Shown here: positions 41,764 to 51,889 of the stretch, piece by piece | How positions within the stretch are numbered: the first letter of the stretch is position 1 | How the letters are laid out: the number at the start of each line of letters is the position of its first letter | Origin: Bacillota bacterium | GTDB taxonomy: Bacteria; Bacillota; Clostridia; Lachnospirales; Lachnospiraceae | DNA: 64,000 nucleotides | Reading direction: 5' to 3' | NCBI GenBank assembly: GCA_023423335.1 | Contig: JAFAFU010000073.1 | Span: 133,456-197,455 of the forward strand | The notes under the pieces: generated by a model | Seen by the model: the letters and a program-made list of their open reading frames with translations, nothing else | What the model was told of the DNA's origin: nothing | Databases searched by the model: none | Translations under genes and position numbers: made by a program

Positions 41764-43551
41764 ATGGCTAGAAATAAATACGATATTGATGAAACCCTGC
41801 AGACCGAATTTAACTTCTCCCACCTGAAACGGTTAGGTTCCTATATTAAGCCTCACCGGAAGGATATGATATTAACCATCCTTCTGCTGACAGTTTCCTC
41901 TGCTCTCACGATGCTTGCTCCGAGGGTCCTGATGACCATCCTGGATGTGTACATTGTGAACGGCGATGTGGATAAAATTATTCAGGTCAGCCTCATGCTG
42001 CTGATCAGCTATTTAATCATCTCGATTATTATGAGAGTGAAGATATCAATCATGTCTAAGCTTGGCCAGAACATCATACATACCATCCGGAGCGATATCT
42101 TCAATCACCTGCAGGAGCTGCCCTTTTCCTATTATGATGACAAGCCCCATGGTAAGATCCAGGTCAGAGTAGTGAATTATGTCAACAGCTTAAGTGACCT
42201 GTTATCCAATGGTATTGTCAATACCGTGACAGAACTGTTTACCCTGTTATTTATTGTGGGCTTCATGCTCTCGATTAATGTCAGACTCACCGTCATCTGC
42301 TTATTAGGGCTGCCGCTCCTGATGATCCTGATCTTTACAATTAAGAAGAAGCAAAGGGTGGCATGGCAGAGATCGAGCAATAAAACTTCGAATCTGAATG
42401 CGTATATTGCGGAGAGCATCAATGGCATACGGGTAACCCAGAGCTTTACCAGAGAAGAAGAGAATACCAGAATTTTTAATAATCTCAGCAGTGAATACAG
42501 TAAGGCCTGGATGAAGGCAGTTAAGCTTAATTTCCTTCTCTGGCCTGCGATCAATAATATCTCCACCTGGACCACCTGTGCAATGTTTGTATTGGGAATC
42601 GCCTGGCTTGACCGGGGAGTGGAGGGCATCACGATCGGTGCAATTGTCGCTATGACCGGCTATATCGGCAGGTTCTGGGCTCCGGTTAATACCCTGGCAA
42701 GCTTCTATAACTCCATTCTGACGGCAGCCTCGTATCTGGAAAGAATCTTCCAGACGATTGACGAGCCGGTATTAGTCAAGGATTGTGAGGGAGCGGTGGA
42801 GATGCCACCCCTTATCGGTAAGGTGGTATTTAAGGATGTAGTCTTCAGTTACGAGGATGGTATACCGGTCTTAAACGGCATCAGCTTCCAGGCAAACGTA
42901 GGTGATTCCGTTGCTATTGTAGGGCCGACCGGAGCGGGCAAGACGACAATCATTAATCTGATCAGCCGTTTCTACAACGTCGATTCAGGTACGATCACGA
43001 TTGATGGCGTCGATATCAGCAAGGTACAGATCAGATCCCTTCGAAAGCAGATGGGTGTCATGCTACAGGACAGCTTTATATTCTCCGGTACTATCATGAA
43101 TAACATCCGGTATGGTAATATGGATGCCACGGACGAACAGGTAATTGAGGCAGCCAAAACCGTCCGGGCCCATGATTTCATTATCGGGCTGGAGAAGGGC
43201 TATGATACCGAGGTAAATGAACGGGGTACCCGGTTATCCGTCGGGCAGAGACAGCTGATCAGCTTCGCCAGGGCGCTTTTGGCAGATCCCAAAATTCTTA
43301 TCCTGGATGAAGCTACCTCAAGCATCGATACGGAGACGGAGATATTACTGCAGGAAGGCCTAAATAAGCTGCTGGCGAACCGGACCTCCTTCATCATTGC
43401 CCACCGGTTATCTACGATAAAGAACGCTACCTGCATCCTGTATGTGGATGAAGGGCAGATTAAAGAGATGGGTACCCATGAGGAACTCCTGGAGAAGAAG
43501 GGCTGTTATAACGAGCTTTACATATCCCAGTATAAGTTCCTGGAGAAGTGA
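41764..43551 (+). CDS. ABC exporter half-transporter, catalytic-site subunit
   Basis: A 595-residue exporter subunit with six helices (residues about 25-320) and an ATPase domain. Walker A is GPTGAGKTT and Walker B ILILDEATSSID with the catalytic Glu. The signature is LSVGQRQLISFARA, where the first Gly of LSGGQ is Val. Together with the Asp in its partner, this makes one degenerate and one full ATP site, the known asymmetric arrangement. ATG 41764 follows ATGGAGGTAATT. Such pairs export drugs, lipids or peptides. Confidence 0.93.
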   Translation: MARNKYDIDETLQTEFNFSHLKRLGSYIKPHRKDMILTILLLTVSSALTMLAPRVLMTILDVYIVNGDVDKIIQVSLMLLISYLIISIIMRVKISIMSKLGQNIIHTIRSDIFNHLQELPFSYYDDKPHGKIQVRVVNYVNSLSDLLSNGIVNTVTELFTLLFIVGFMLSINVRLTVICLLGLPLLMILIFTIKKKQRVAWQRSSNKTSNLNAYIAESINGIRVTQSFTREEENTRIFNNLSSEYSKAWMKAVKLNFLLWPAINNISTWTTCAMFVLGIAWLDRGVEGITIGAIVAMTGYIGRFWAPVNTLASFYNSILTAASYLERIFQTIDEPVLVKDCEGAVEMPPLIGKVVFKDVVFSYEDGIPVLNGISFQANVGDSVAIVGPTGAGKTTIINLISRFYNVDSGTITIDGVDISKVQIRSLRKQMGVMLQDSFIFSGTIMNNIRYGNMDATDEQVIEAAKTVRAHDFIIGLEKGYDTEVNERGTRLSVGQRQLISFARALLADPKILILDEATSSIDTETEILLQEGLNKLLANRTSFIIAHRLSTIKNATCILYVDEGQIKEMGTHEELLEKKGCYNELYISQYKFLEK

Positions 43552-43582
43552 TAAATTAAGAGAAATATAAATACATGCAGAT

Positions 43583-43638
43583 AAAGAGCAGATCTGAAAT
43601 TCCGAATATGACATCCGGAAACCGGATCTGCTCTTTTA
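43583..43638 (+). terminator. Intrinsic terminator after the ABC exporter operon
   Basis: A 12-bp perfect stem (aaagagcagatc / gatctgctcttt) closes a loop of about 30 bases with a further small hairpin inside, and a short T-run follows. Confidence 0.8.
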
Positions 43639-43733
43639 CAATTACTGTGATAAGGCAGTTGAAAAGAATGCTTGATACAGCCATGGGCCATGGGTTACAA
43701 TAAGAAAAGCGGATTGACCGGAAGGAGTAAACC

Positions 43734-44807
43734 ATGAGCTATGATTATAAAGAAATTGTTCCATATCTGCTGCACTGGTTTGATTATAATGCACGGATTC
43801 TTCCCTGGCGGGAGAATCCAAAGCCCTATTATGTCTGGATCTCTGAGATAATGCTGCAGCAAACCAGGGTGGAGGCAGTGAAAGGGTATTTTGACCGCTT
43901 CATAACGGCTTTACCGGATATCCGGTCCCTGGCTGAGGCAGAGGAGGAGAGGCTGCTGAAGCTTTGGGAAGGCCTGGGCTATTACAGCAGAGTCCGAAAT
44001 CTAAAGAAGACAGCCCAGATCGTTATAAGAGATTATGGAGGGGAGCTCCCCTCTGAATATTCTGAGCTGATGAAACTGCCCGGAATTGGCACCTATACTG
44101 CCGGAGCCGTGGCATCGATTGCCTTTGGTAAAGCAATACCGGCAGTGGATGGCAATGTTCTTAGAGTCACAAAGAGACTTGCAGGCAGCTTTGAGGATAT
44201 CTCGAAGGAAAGCGTTAAGAAGGAGTTGATCGCGGAACTTACCGTTATTATCCCGAAGGATCATCCGGGGGATTTCAACCAGGCTCTGATGGAGCTGGGA
44301 GCGACCGTCTGCCTTCCGAACGGAAAACCCCTTTGTGCGAAATGTCCGGTGATGCATCTTTGCAGGGCATTCCATCAGGACATTGTAATGGAGCTGCCGG
44401 TGAAACCGGATAAAAAGGAACGAAAACGCGTAGAGAGAACCATCCTGCTGATGGAGTATCAGGATAGATATATTATAAGGAAAAGACCGGACCAGGGGCT
44501 GCTGGCCGGCTTATGGGAACTGCCCGGTATAGAGGAACACCTTACCCTGCAGGGCGTTAGGCGAATACTTAAGGAATGGGGGCTGGCCATCGATGAGATT
44601 GAACCGATGGGGAAAGCAAAGCATATCTTCTCCCATATCGAGTGGCATATGCTGGGCTACCGAATCCGGCTGAAGGAGCTGGCGGACGGATATCCGGAGG
44701 GAAGCCAGGTCCGATGGGCAGACAAGCAGGAGATCAGAGAGGTGTATGCTCTGCCCAATGCATTCGCGGCTTATACGGATATTATTACAGAAGATAAGCC
44801 GGAATGA
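43734..44807 (+). CDS. mutY: A/G-specific adenine glycosylase
   Basis: A 357-residue base-excision enzyme that removes A mispaired with 8-oxoG. The catalytic Glu lies in WISEIMLQQTRVEAV, and the HhH loop and catalytic Asp in PGIGTYTAGAVASI and PAVDGNVLRVTKR. The 4Fe-4S ligands are CLPNGKPLCAKCPVMHLC. The C-terminal domain (about 225-350) is the NUDIX-like 8-oxoG reader (ERTILLMEYQDRYIIRKRPD, GLLAGLWELPG). AAGGAGTAAACC precedes the ATG. It stands alone. Confidence 0.96.
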   Translation: MSYDYKEIVPYLLHWFDYNARILPWRENPKPYYVWISEIMLQQTRVEAVKGYFDRFITALPDIRSLAEAEEERLLKLWEGLGYYSRVRNLKKTAQIVIRDYGGELPSEYSELMKLPGIGTYTAGAVASIAFGKAIPAVDGNVLRVTKRLAGSFEDISKESVKKELIAELTVIIPKDHPGDFNQALMELGATVCLPNGKPLCAKCPVMHLCRAFHQDIVMELPVKPDKKERKRVERTILLMEYQDRYIIRKRPDQGLLAGLWELPGIEEHLTLQGVRRILKEWGLAIDEIEPMGKAKHIFSHIEWHMLGYRIRLKELADGYPEGSQVRWADKQEIREVYALPNAFAAYTDIITEDKPE

Positions 44808-44962
44808 CCCATATGAGCATCGGCGGTATGATCTATAAACCGGTGTTCATAGAAAGTCTTCATAAAATTCATAAATTTTAAGTTGGATAAGAAGGATAAA
44901 TGTGCTATCATGTTAGTTGGTATCAAGTAGCATATGCATTGATTAAATATGGAGTGAGTGAA

Positions 44963-45466
44963 ATGAAAAAGAATGTGATATTTTTTATTATAATTGTAAC
45001 AATGCTTGTTATGTCCGGATGTAAAGCGGCGGATGAAGCGGCATTCTTTATTCCGACCCCGGCCCTGTCCCAGGGCGCCTCGGACGAGGACCAGGATGGA
45101 GATACTTCCGGTGAATCAGGCGAAGAGACCGGTTCGGAGGATGTGACAGATTCGGATGAACCTGTATACACAGGTAAAACTACGACGAAATATGTTAAGC
45201 TTACAGGCTATGATGCAATCCTTAATATCAGAAAGACACCCTCCAGAGATGGTGAGATTGTCGGCTTTCTGGTGCATACGGAGCAGGTTGATGTAATCAG
45301 CATCGAGGATGGCTGGGCAAGCTTTGTATACCAGAATGAGATCCGGTATGTAAGCGCTGATTTTCTGGTGGACAAGAAGCCGGCTTATATTACACCGCCG
45401 ACTCCGACCCCAACTCCGTCACCGACTGCAAAGCCGGATTCCGACGATGTGCCTCTGGAGATTTAG
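44963..45466 (+). CDS. SH3-domain lipoprotein
   Basis: A 167-residue lipoprotein. Its signal ends in the lipobox VMSGC (Cys about residue 20), then a Glu/Asp/Ser-rich linker (about 30-65), an SH3b domain (KYVKLTGYDAILNIRKTPSR, VGFLVHTEQVDVISIEDGWA, VSADFLV; about 70-140) and a Pro/Thr-rich tail PPTPTPTPSPTAKP. The SH3b fold usually binds peptidoglycan or peptides. ATG 44963 follows ATGGAGTGAGTGAA; the longer upstream frame has no signal sequence. It stands alone. Confidence 0.85.
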   Translation: MKKNVIFFIIIVTMLVMSGCKAADEAAFFIPTPALSQGASDEDQDGDTSGESGEETGSEDVTDSDEPVYTGKTTTKYVKLTGYDAILNIRKTPSRDGEIVGFLVHTEQVDVISIEDGWASFVYQNEIRYVSADFLVDKKPAYITPPTPTPTPSPTAKPDSDDVPLEI

Positions 45467-45489
45467 AACTGCCGGGAAAGTCAAATCGA

Positions 45490-46377
45490 TTACTGGTCAC
45501 AAATAAACGCAATGAATTTATTCATAGCATCTGAGAGGAAGGCATTGTTGGAATAGCAAAAGCCGACCTCTCTTTTGTTTATGGGAGTTTTTAGCGGTAT
45601 CCGGGTCAGTAAACCCTCTTCCAGCTCCGGTGTGACAAATTCCTTAATGACACAGGCCACACCCAGACCGGTTTTTGCAAATTCAATCAGCAGATCCATG
45701 CTGCTGACTTCCAGGATGTGCTTTGGTTCGATCCCCTGACTAAGGAAATACCGTTCGATGTATTTTCTGGATACATTCTCTTCATCCAGAAGCATGATAT
45801 TGGCAGTGGAGAATATATCGGGAGTATTCTCCCTCAGCTTAAGGTTATCCAGGTAAGCTCCGGTCGCAACGAAGATATCTTCAATCTCACCAAGATTATG
45901 GAACCGCAGGCTGTCCGCGTGCTCAGGCTTGGCAACCAGTCCGATATCCAGGGTATTATTCTCCAGCTGCTTCAACGTATGGGCGGAGGACTGACTTTCA
46001 ATTGTAATTTTGATATGGGGGTACTCCCTGACAAAACGATTCAGATAGGGGAGCAACAGGTATTTGCACAGGGTGGTACTGACTCCGATCCTTAAGTGCC
46101 CGATACCCAGCTCATGAAGTCTTTGAATGCTGTCTTCCCCCTGCTTCAGGGCATCGAAGGCGTTCTTCGTATAGGAGTATAACAGCTTTCCTTCCTCTGT
46201 GAGTCTGACTCCCCGGGAGCTTCGAAGGAACAGGACGGTGCCTAAGTTTTCCTCCAGATTGGTGACCGCTTTACTGACGGCGGGCTGGCTGATAAAGAGC
46301 TGCCTGGCGGCATGGGAGATATTGCCGGTCTCAGCTACACAGTTAAAGATATGGTAGAGGGATAAATTTTGGTTCAT
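45490..46377 (-). CDS. LysR family regulator, divergent from leuB
   Basis: A 295-residue LysR-type activator. The N-terminal HTH is FNCVAETGNISHAARQLFIS followed by QPAVSKAVTNLEENLG, and the effector domain begins IGHLRIGVSTTLCKYLL. ATG 46377 follows AGAAAGGAAGGACATC; an upstream frame start at 46473 overlaps the LysR boxes. It is divergent from leuBCD, so it probably controls that operon and itself, with a metabolite of leucine or pyruvate metabolism as effector (inferred). It belongs to the same large group as CysL/AlsR. Confidence 0.9.
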   Translation of the reverse strand: MNQNLSLYHIFNCVAETGNISHAARQLFISQPAVSKAVTNLEENLGTVLFLRSSRGVRLTEEGKLLYSYTKNAFDALKQGEDSIQRLHELGIGHLRIGVSTTLCKYLLLPYLNRFVREYPHIKITIESQSSAHTLKQLENNTLDIGLVAKPEHADSLRFHNLGEIEDIFVATGAYLDNLKLRENTPDIFSTANIMLLDEENVSRKYIERYFLSQGIEPKHILEVSSMDLLIEFAKTGLGVACVIKEFVTPELEEGLLTRIPLKTPINKREVGFCYSNNAFLSDAMNKFIAFICDQ

Positions 46378-46474
46378 GATGTCCTTCCTTTCGATCTGTA
46401 TTTTTGGGGGAAGCAGGTTTTGTTCTAAAACGGAGGTTATGATCATGTAATAGTAGGGAAGCAATACTATCAAT

Positions 46475-46540
46475 ATAACTATAAGTTATAATACATATTC
46501 ATAATATGTATTTCAATTATATCAAATTTTATGATATGAT
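46475..46540. promoter_or_regulatory. LysR boxes and leuB promoter
   Basis: ATAAC-TATAA-GTTAT (46475-46489) is a perfect LysR-type box. Next to it is a perfect 9-bp inverted repeat atacatatt-cat-aatatgtat (46491-46511). TTCAAT (46512-46517), 17 bases, TATGAT (46535-46540) make a promoter directly abutting the boxes. This is the classical layout for LysR activation. Confidence 0.75.
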
Positions 46541-46614
46541 TGCAACAGATAATATTTTAGGCTGCGGTGAAATAAGCCAGTGCAGCATACATATCCTGTT
46601 TGGGAGGAAAAGAT

Positions 46615-47697
46615 ATGAATTATAACATAGCAGTCATCCCCGGTGACGGAATCGGACCGGAGATCATCACGGAGGCGAAGAAGGTACTTGACCGGATCGG
46701 AGTAGCATACGGTCACAGCTTTGCCTATACCGAAGTGCTGATGGGCGGTGTATCCATTGATGCAACCGGAGTGCCTCTGACGGAGGAGGCCCTGGAGACA
46801 GCAAAAAGAAGTGATTCCGTACTTCTCGGAGCAGTCGGCGGTAATGTGGGACAGTCGAACTGGTACAGCCTGCCCCCCCATCTAAGACCGGAAGCGGGAC
46901 TTCTGGCTATCCGCAAGGGCTTACAGCTGTTTGCCAATATCAGACCGGCAGTCCTTTATGAGGAGCTGAAGGCAGCCTGCCCCTTAAGGGAGGACATCAG
47001 CGGCAGCGGTTTTGATTTTGTGGTTATACGGGAGCTGACCGGCGGACTCTACTTTGGAGAGCGCAAGACTGAAGTTGTGAACGGGCTTCGAAAGGCAACG
47101 GATACCCTGGTATATGATGAGAATGAAATCAGGCGGATTGCGAAATGCGCCTTTGAGATTGCCATGAAACGTGACAAGAGGGTCTGCAGCGTAGATAAAG
47201 CCAATGTGCTTGACTCCTCCAGACTCTGGAGGCAAGTAACAAAGGAGGTCGCGGCGGATTACCCGGAGGTAGAGCTTACTGACATGCTGGTGGATAACTG
47301 TGCGATGCAGCTGGTAAAGAATCCGGGGCAGTTTGATGTTATTCTTACGGAGAATATGTTCGGTGATATCCTTTCGGATGAAGCAAGCATGATTACCGGT
47401 TCGATCGGAATGCTGGCCTCTGCAAGTCTGGGAGATACGAAGCTGGGATTGTATGAACCGAGCCACGGATCGGCACCGGATATTGCAGGGCAAAATAAAG
47501 CGAATCCGATCGCTACGATACTCTCGGCAGCCATGATGCTCCGCTATTCCTTTGATCTTGCCAAAGAAGCAGACAGGATCGAAGCAGCGGTCAAGACAGT
47601 GCTTAAGAAGGGCTATCGGACCATTGATATTATGTCGGAGGGAAACACCCTGGTCAAAACGAGCGGGATGGGTGATCTGATTGCCGGAGAGATATAA
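46615..47697 (+). CDS. leuB: 3-isopropylmalate dehydrogenase
   Basis: A 360-residue NAD-dependent dehydrogenase for leucine biosynthesis; it oxidises 3-isopropylmalate to 2-oxoisocaproate. It starts [17 protein letters not shown], contains the LLGAVGG region, [12 protein letters not shown] (Arg for substrate), the metal segment [25 protein letters not shown], and [20 protein letters not shown] near the end. ATG 46615 follows TTGGGAGGAAAAGAT. Next gene leuC; leuA is not in the window. Confidence 0.97.
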   Translation: MNYNIAVIPGDGIGPEIITEAKKVLDRIGVAYGHSFAYTEVLMGGVSIDATGVPLTEEALETAKRSDSVLLGAVGGNVGQSNWYSLPPHLRPEAGLLAIRKGLQLFANIRPAVLYEELKAACPLREDISGSGFDFVVIRELTGGLYFGERKTEVVNGLRKATDTLVYDENEIRRIAKCAFEIAMKRDKRVCSVDKANVLDSSRLWRQVTKEVAADYPEVELTDMLVDNCAMQLVKNPGQFDVILTENMFGDILSDEASMITGSIGMLASASLGDTKLGLYEPSHGSAPDIAGQNKANPIATILSAAMMLRYSFDLAKEADRIEAAVKTVLKKGYRTIDIMSEGNTLVKTSGMGDLIAGEI

Positions 47698-47799
47698 AAG
47701 ATACGGCAGACAGGGAGATCGGATTTAAAATTTATTTTTAGAATATTAAATTGATCCGTGCGAACAAGCCGCACGGTTGGATGCTGGGAGGAATAAGAT

Positions 47800-49065
47800 A
47801 TGGGTATGACAATGACGCAGAAGATATTAGCGGCCCATGCCGGACTGGATAAGGTTACGGCAGGCCAGCTGATAGAAGCGGATCTGGATCTGGTGCTGGG
47901 AAATGATGTAACGGCTCCGGTTGCCATCCATGAGATGGAGAAGATGACAGCAAAGACGGTTTTTCATAAGGATAAGATAGCCCTGGTGCCGGACCATTTT
48001 ACACCGAATAAGGATATCAAGTCTGCACAGCATTGCAAATGTGTCCGTGAGTTTGCCAGGTTGCATGATATAACAAATTATTTTGAAATCGGTGAGATGG
48101 GCATTGAGCATGCGCTTCTGCCGGAGAAGGGACTGGTGGTAGCCGGTGATGTCGTCATCGGGGCGGATTCCCATACCTGTACCTACGGTGCCCTGGGGGC
48201 TTTTTCTACAGGTGTAGGAAGCACAGACATGGCGGCCGGTATGGTGACCGGAAAAGCCTGGTTTAAGGTTCCTTCTGCACTTAAGTTTGTTCTGACCGGA
48301 AAACCTGCGGACTGGGTCAGCGGTAAGGATGTAATTCTGCATATCATCGGTATGATCGGAGTGGACGGGGCACTTTATAAATCCATGGAATTCGTGGGGG
48401 ACGGGATCAGGCACCTCACGATGGATGACCGGTTTTCTATGGCTAACATGGCAATCGAGGCCGGCGCCAAGAATGGCATCTTTCCGGTGGATGAGGCAGC
48501 CGTTCTGTATATGAAGGAGCATTCTGTGAAGAAGTATACCGTTTATGAAGCAGATGCGGACGCGGAATATGATGAGACCTATGAGATCGATTTATCTTCC
48601 TTGAGACCGACCGTAGCATTCCCCCATCTCCCGGAAAATACCCGCACGATTGACAATGTCGGAGATATCAGGATAGATCAGGTGGTTATCGGCTCCTGTA
48701 CCAACGGCCGAATTGATGATCTGAGAATTGCGGCCAGGGTACTGGAGGGGAGGAAGGTTGCGAAGGGACTCAGGGTCATCATTTTCCCGGCGACCCAGAA
48801 TATCTACCTGCAAGCCATGGAGGAGGGACTGCTGGCTACCTTTATTAAGGCGGGAGCAGTTGTTAGCACGCCGACCTGCGGACCCTGTCTGGGAGGCCAT
48901 ATGGGAATCCTGGCGGAGGGTGAGCGGGCAGTGGCGACCACAAACAGGAATTTTGTCGGCCGCATGGGCCATGTGAAGTCAGAGGTTTATCTGGCCAGTC
49001 CGGCAGTCGCAGCAGCCAGTGCGGTAACCGGAAGGATCTGCGGACCGGAGACACTGGGACTATAG
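47800..49065 (+). CDS. leuC: 3-isopropylmalate dehydratase large subunit
   Basis: A 421-residue aconitase-family subunit carrying the 4Fe-4S cluster. Cluster cysteines lie in [10 protein letters not shown] and [14 protein letters not shown]; the active-site segment [20 protein letters not shown] is clear. It works with LeuD in the isomerisation of 2- to 3-isopropylmalate. The short prokaryotic form is typical of Clostridia and archaea. GGGAGGAATAAGAT precedes the ATG. It is the second gene of leuBCD (102-bp gap to leuB). Confidence 0.97.
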   Translation: MGMTMTQKILAAHAGLDKVTAGQLIEADLDLVLGNDVTAPVAIHEMEKMTAKTVFHKDKIALVPDHFTPNKDIKSAQHCKCVREFARLHDITNYFEIGEMGIEHALLPEKGLVVAGDVVIGADSHTCTYGALGAFSTGVGSTDMAAGMVTGKAWFKVPSALKFVLTGKPADWVSGKDVILHIIGMIGVDGALYKSMEFVGDGIRHLTMDDRFSMANMAIEAGAKNGIFPVDEAAVLYMKEHSVKKYTVYEADADAEYDETYEIDLSSLRPTVAFPHLPENTRTIDNVGDIRIDQVVIGSCTNGRIDDLRIAARVLEGRKVAKGLRVIIFPATQNIYLQAMEEGLLATFIKAGAVVSTPTCGPCLGGHMGILAEGERAVATTNRNFVGRMGHVKSEVYLASPAVAAASAVTGRICGPETLGL

Positions 49066-49151
49066 GGCTGAGTAATTTATTCAGAATAGATTCGTAAACT
49101 GCTGTGAACAGGGTGTCAGGTTGAAAAACAGCAGGGATAAGGAGATTAATT

Positions 49152-49646
49152 ATGAAAGCATATGGAACGGTACACAAATACGGGGATAATGTGGATACGG
49201 ATGTTATTATTCCGGCACGATATCTGAATTCCTCCGATCCGAAGGAGCTGGCAGCAAAATGTATGACAGACATAGATAAGGATTTTGTGAAACGGGTAAA
49301 GAGCGGGGATATCATGGTAGCCAATAAGAACTTCGGCTGCGGTTCCTCCAGGGAGCATGCACCGATTGCCATCAAGGCATCCGGTATCAGCTGTGTTATC
49401 GCGGAGACCTTCGCAAGAATCTTTTACCGCAATGCGATTAACATCGGGCTGCCGATTATCGAATGCCCGGAGGCTGCGAAGGAAATCGAGGCAGGGGATG
49501 AGGTTGAGATTGATTTTGACAGCGGGATGATTTATGACAGGACAAAGCGAACAAGATATCAAGGCCAGGCTTTTCCGGAATTCATGCAGCGAATCATCAA
49601 GGCAGAAGGTCTGATCAATTATATTAATGGTAAAGCATCAAATTAA
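49152..49646 (+). CDS. leuD: 3-isopropylmalate dehydratase small subunit
   Basis: A 164-residue swivel-domain partner of LeuC. It begins [20 protein letters not shown], has the [17 protein letters not shown] loop that binds substrate, and [20 protein letters not shown]. The length is typical of the short form that pairs with the LeuC type seen here. It is the last gene of leuBCD, 86 bp after leuC, followed by a terminator. Confidence 0.97.
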   Translation: MKAYGTVHKYGDNVDTDVIIPARYLNSSDPKELAAKCMTDIDKDFVKRVKSGDIMVANKNFGCGSSREHAPIAIKASGISCVIAETFARIFYRNAINIGLPIIECPEAAKEIEAGDEVEIDFDSGMIYDRTKRTRYQGQAFPEFMQRIIKAEGLINYINGKASN

Positions 49647-49656
49647 TCAAAGAGAT

Positions 49657-49702
49657 ACCCTCTATTCTTATGAAGTGATTTTTAGAAGGAGGGTGTTTTT
49701 TT
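49657..49702 (+). terminator. Terminator after leuD
   Basis: The arms accctctattct and agaaggagggt pair around a short loop, and GTTTTTTT follows. Confidence 0.8.
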
Positions 49703-49906
49703 GACATCCGGCGTAATTAATGCATCCTGCTGTAAATTGCTGTACCTGCGAAGTGTAATTCTGATTTTTTATGTTGATACTTAAATTGTCCATGTTATAA
49801 TGAGAGAAAAAGAGGGCATTACATCGGCAGGAAGGGATAGGATTGGAAGAAGAGCATTTTTACAAAGTATTTGTATGCCGCCTTCAGGCGGCAGATGGGA
49901 GATAGT

Positions 49907-50320
49907 ATGTGGATTTTTTATGCATTAATGTCAGCAGTATTTGCAGCGCTGGTTTCGATTTTGGCAAAGATAGGAATTAAAAATATCAATTCCAATCTGG
50001 CTACCGCAATCCGTACCGTGGTTGTATTGATCATGGCATGGGGAATCGTGTTTTTCACAGGGAAACATAAGGAGCTGTCCACGTTGACCAATAAGAACTG
50101 GCGGTTTCTGATCTACTCCGGTCTGGCAACCGGAGCCTCCTGGCTGTTTTATTTCAAAGCGCTTCAGCTGGGAGAAGCGTCCAAGGTTGCGCCGATTGAT
50201 AAACTCAGTGTCGTAATCACAATGATTATGGCTTTTATCTTCCTGGGAGAGGCGTTTACCGTGAAGACGGCAATCGGCGGCATCTTAATCGCTGCGGGAA
50301 CCCTGGTACTGGTACTGTAA
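49907..50320 (+). CDS. Half-size DMT/EamA transporter-like protein
   Basis: A 137-residue membrane protein with about five hydrophobic segments: one EamA unit rather than the usual two. Residues SAVFAALVSILAKIGIKNIN and the final GEAFTVKTAIGGILIAAGTL fit the drug/metabolite transporter superfamily. Single-unit forms are believed to work as dimers. ATG 49907 follows TGGGAGATAGT. A GC-rich hairpin gccgccttcaggcggc precedes it. The substrate is unknown. Confidence 0.8.
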   Translation: MWIFYALMSAVFAALVSILAKIGIKNINSNLATAIRTVVVLIMAWGIVFFTGKHKELSTLTNKNWRFLIYSGLATGASWLFYFKALQLGEASKVAPIDKLSVVITMIMAFIFLGEAFTVKTAIGGILIAAGTLVLVL

Positions 50321-50455
50321 GTCTTGATCGCTGCATCCATAGCATATAAGCCGTGTTTTCATCGTTTTTATCATCTATCCTATGGCGGAATGGAACCTTT
50401 TCATAAACTAAATCATAAGTTGAAATAGAACTTAGAGTTAGGGATGATATTGGAT

Positions 50456-51226
50456 ATGAGTGGTACGATAAGATATACAATCCGTCCGTATGATACCATA
50501 TGGATGCTGGCGCAGGTATTTAATACGACAGTAGATTCAATTATGGAATTGAACCCGGGAATAGATCCCAGAAATCTTCAGGTCAGCCAGGTAATCACGA
50601 TTATGCCCGGCTACCAGTATTACCAGACTTACAACGGGGAAGTCCCGGATATGGATGAATTGGATGATATGGATGATTTTGGGGATATGGATGTGGAAGG
50701 AGTTCTGTGTGAATTAATGAATTTTTTCCGTATGCTATGGGGACAGCATGCCAATTGGACCATATTGGCGATGCTGGGTATGATACATGAGCTGCCGGAG
50801 GCAGAATTGATCCTTCAGAGACTATTGCGTAACGCGGTTGACTTTGGGAATGCTTTCCGGACCTTCTATGGGGATGAGGCAGCACAGTCCATTGAAGAGC
50901 TGTTCACCGAGCATCTCACAATCGCTTCGGAACTGATTCAGGCCGCTATGGCAGGAGATACCAATGCGGCGGCGGATGCTGAACAAAGATGGTATGAAAA
51001 TGCAACACAGATTGCTGAATTCCTGGGCGGCATTAATCCCTACTGGAGCACCGAGGATTGGAGTGCCATGATGAATGAACATCTCGAACTATTACAGAAC
51101 AGTATAACAGCCATGCTGAATCAGAATTATGAGGAAAGCATTGACGGCATCGATGATATAGAAGCACAGGCCATGGAAATGGCGGATATGATGGCTGAGG
51201 GCTTAGCAATGCAGTTTCCCGCATAA
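50456..51226 (+). CDS. LysM-domain protein with C-terminal helical domain
   Basis: A 256-residue protein. Residues about 5-52 are a LysM domain (IRYTIRPYDTIWMLAQVFNT, NLQVSQVITIM), then an acidic Met/Asp-rich linker (PDMDELDDMDDFGDMDVEG), then a helical domain of about 170 residues (ELMNFFRMLWGQHANWTILA, LLRNAVDFGNAFRTFYGDEA, INPYWSTEDWSAMMNEHL). The helical domain occurs on its own in other Firmicutes and has no known function. No signal peptide is seen, which suits spore proteins and other non-classical LysM proteins. A terminator follows. Confidence 0.75.
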   Translation: MSGTIRYTIRPYDTIWMLAQVFNTTVDSIMELNPGIDPRNLQVSQVITIMPGYQYYQTYNGEVPDMDELDDMDDFGDMDVEGVLCELMNFFRMLWGQHANWTILAMLGMIHELPEAELILQRLLRNAVDFGNAFRTFYGDEAAQSIEELFTEHLTIASELIQAAMAGDTNAAADAEQRWYENATQIAEFLGGINPYWSTEDWSAMMNEHLELLQNSITAMLNQNYEESIDGIDDIEAQAMEMADMMAEGLAMQFPA

Positions 51227-51299
51227 AAATAAAGACTAAGGATACGGCTTATATGTCTTCCCTCAAAAGACATCTGCTAAGGATGATACAGATATGACG

Positions 51300-51340
51300 G
51301 ACAGGGAACTACCCGCAAAGCAGGTAGTTCCCTGTCTTTT
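51300..51340 (+). terminator. Terminator after the LysM gene
   Basis: A perfect 14-bp stem (gacagggaactacc / ggtagttccctgtc) followed by TTTT. Confidence 0.9.
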
Positions 51341-51489
51341 GTCCGTAATAATTGGTATCCGGGAGAAGCCGGCTTGGATCATCCGTTTTAAAAAATATTT
51401 AAACAATATAATTGGCATCCGGAATGAATTATTTGTATCATTTCTTCAAATAATAAAAGGGTAACAACAAATGTTTGGAGGGAAAACAG

Positions 51490-51669
51490 ATGGCAATAAG
51501 AAAGATGGATAAACCCAATGAAGGCATTAAATGTGTAGTAAATACCTGTGAATATTATATGACAGGGGATCACTGTTCAGCAGAAAAGATTCATGTTGAG
51601 CCCAGAAACGCAAAAGATTCCGATGAGACCGATTGCGCTACCTTTGCTCCGAAGGATTCCTTCAGCTGA
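51490..51669 (+). CDS. DUF1540 small cysteine-rich protein
   Basis: A 59-residue protein with the DUF1540 layout of spaced cysteines: KCVVNTCEYYMTGDHCSAEK, then IHVEPRNAKDSDETDCATFA. Such proteins probably bind a metal through four Cys and are common in spore-forming Clostridia, sometimes under sporulation control. ATG 51490 follows TTTGGAGGGAAAACAG. It is a lone gene ending in a bidirectional terminator. Confidence 0.85.
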   Translation: MAIRKMDKPNEGIKCVVNTCEYYMTGDHCSAEKIHVEPRNAKDSDETDCATFAPKDSFS

Positions 51670-51742
51670 TAATTCCGGAGCCTGGGTGCGGATGACAGGG
51701 ATTACCGTTATATTCGGGTAAATACTACTCGCAAATACGAAT

Positions 51743-51811
51743 AAAACAGGATGCCAAAAGAAAAGCCCACGGTATTATATCCATGGGCTTTTCTTTTTGG
51801 CATCCTGTTTT
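51743..51811. terminator. Long bidirectional terminator
   Basis: A stem of about 25 bp formed by aaaacaggatgccaaaa.gaaaagccc and its complement, with a loop of about 15 bases and T-rich flanks on both strands. It separates DUF1540 from the convergent permease gene. Confidence 0.88.
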
Positions 51812-51889
51812 GTTCAAGACAGCACTATTTAGAATAACCTGCTTAACGGTCTTTACAGACAAAGGAGATGATTTCCGGATCACCGGTCT

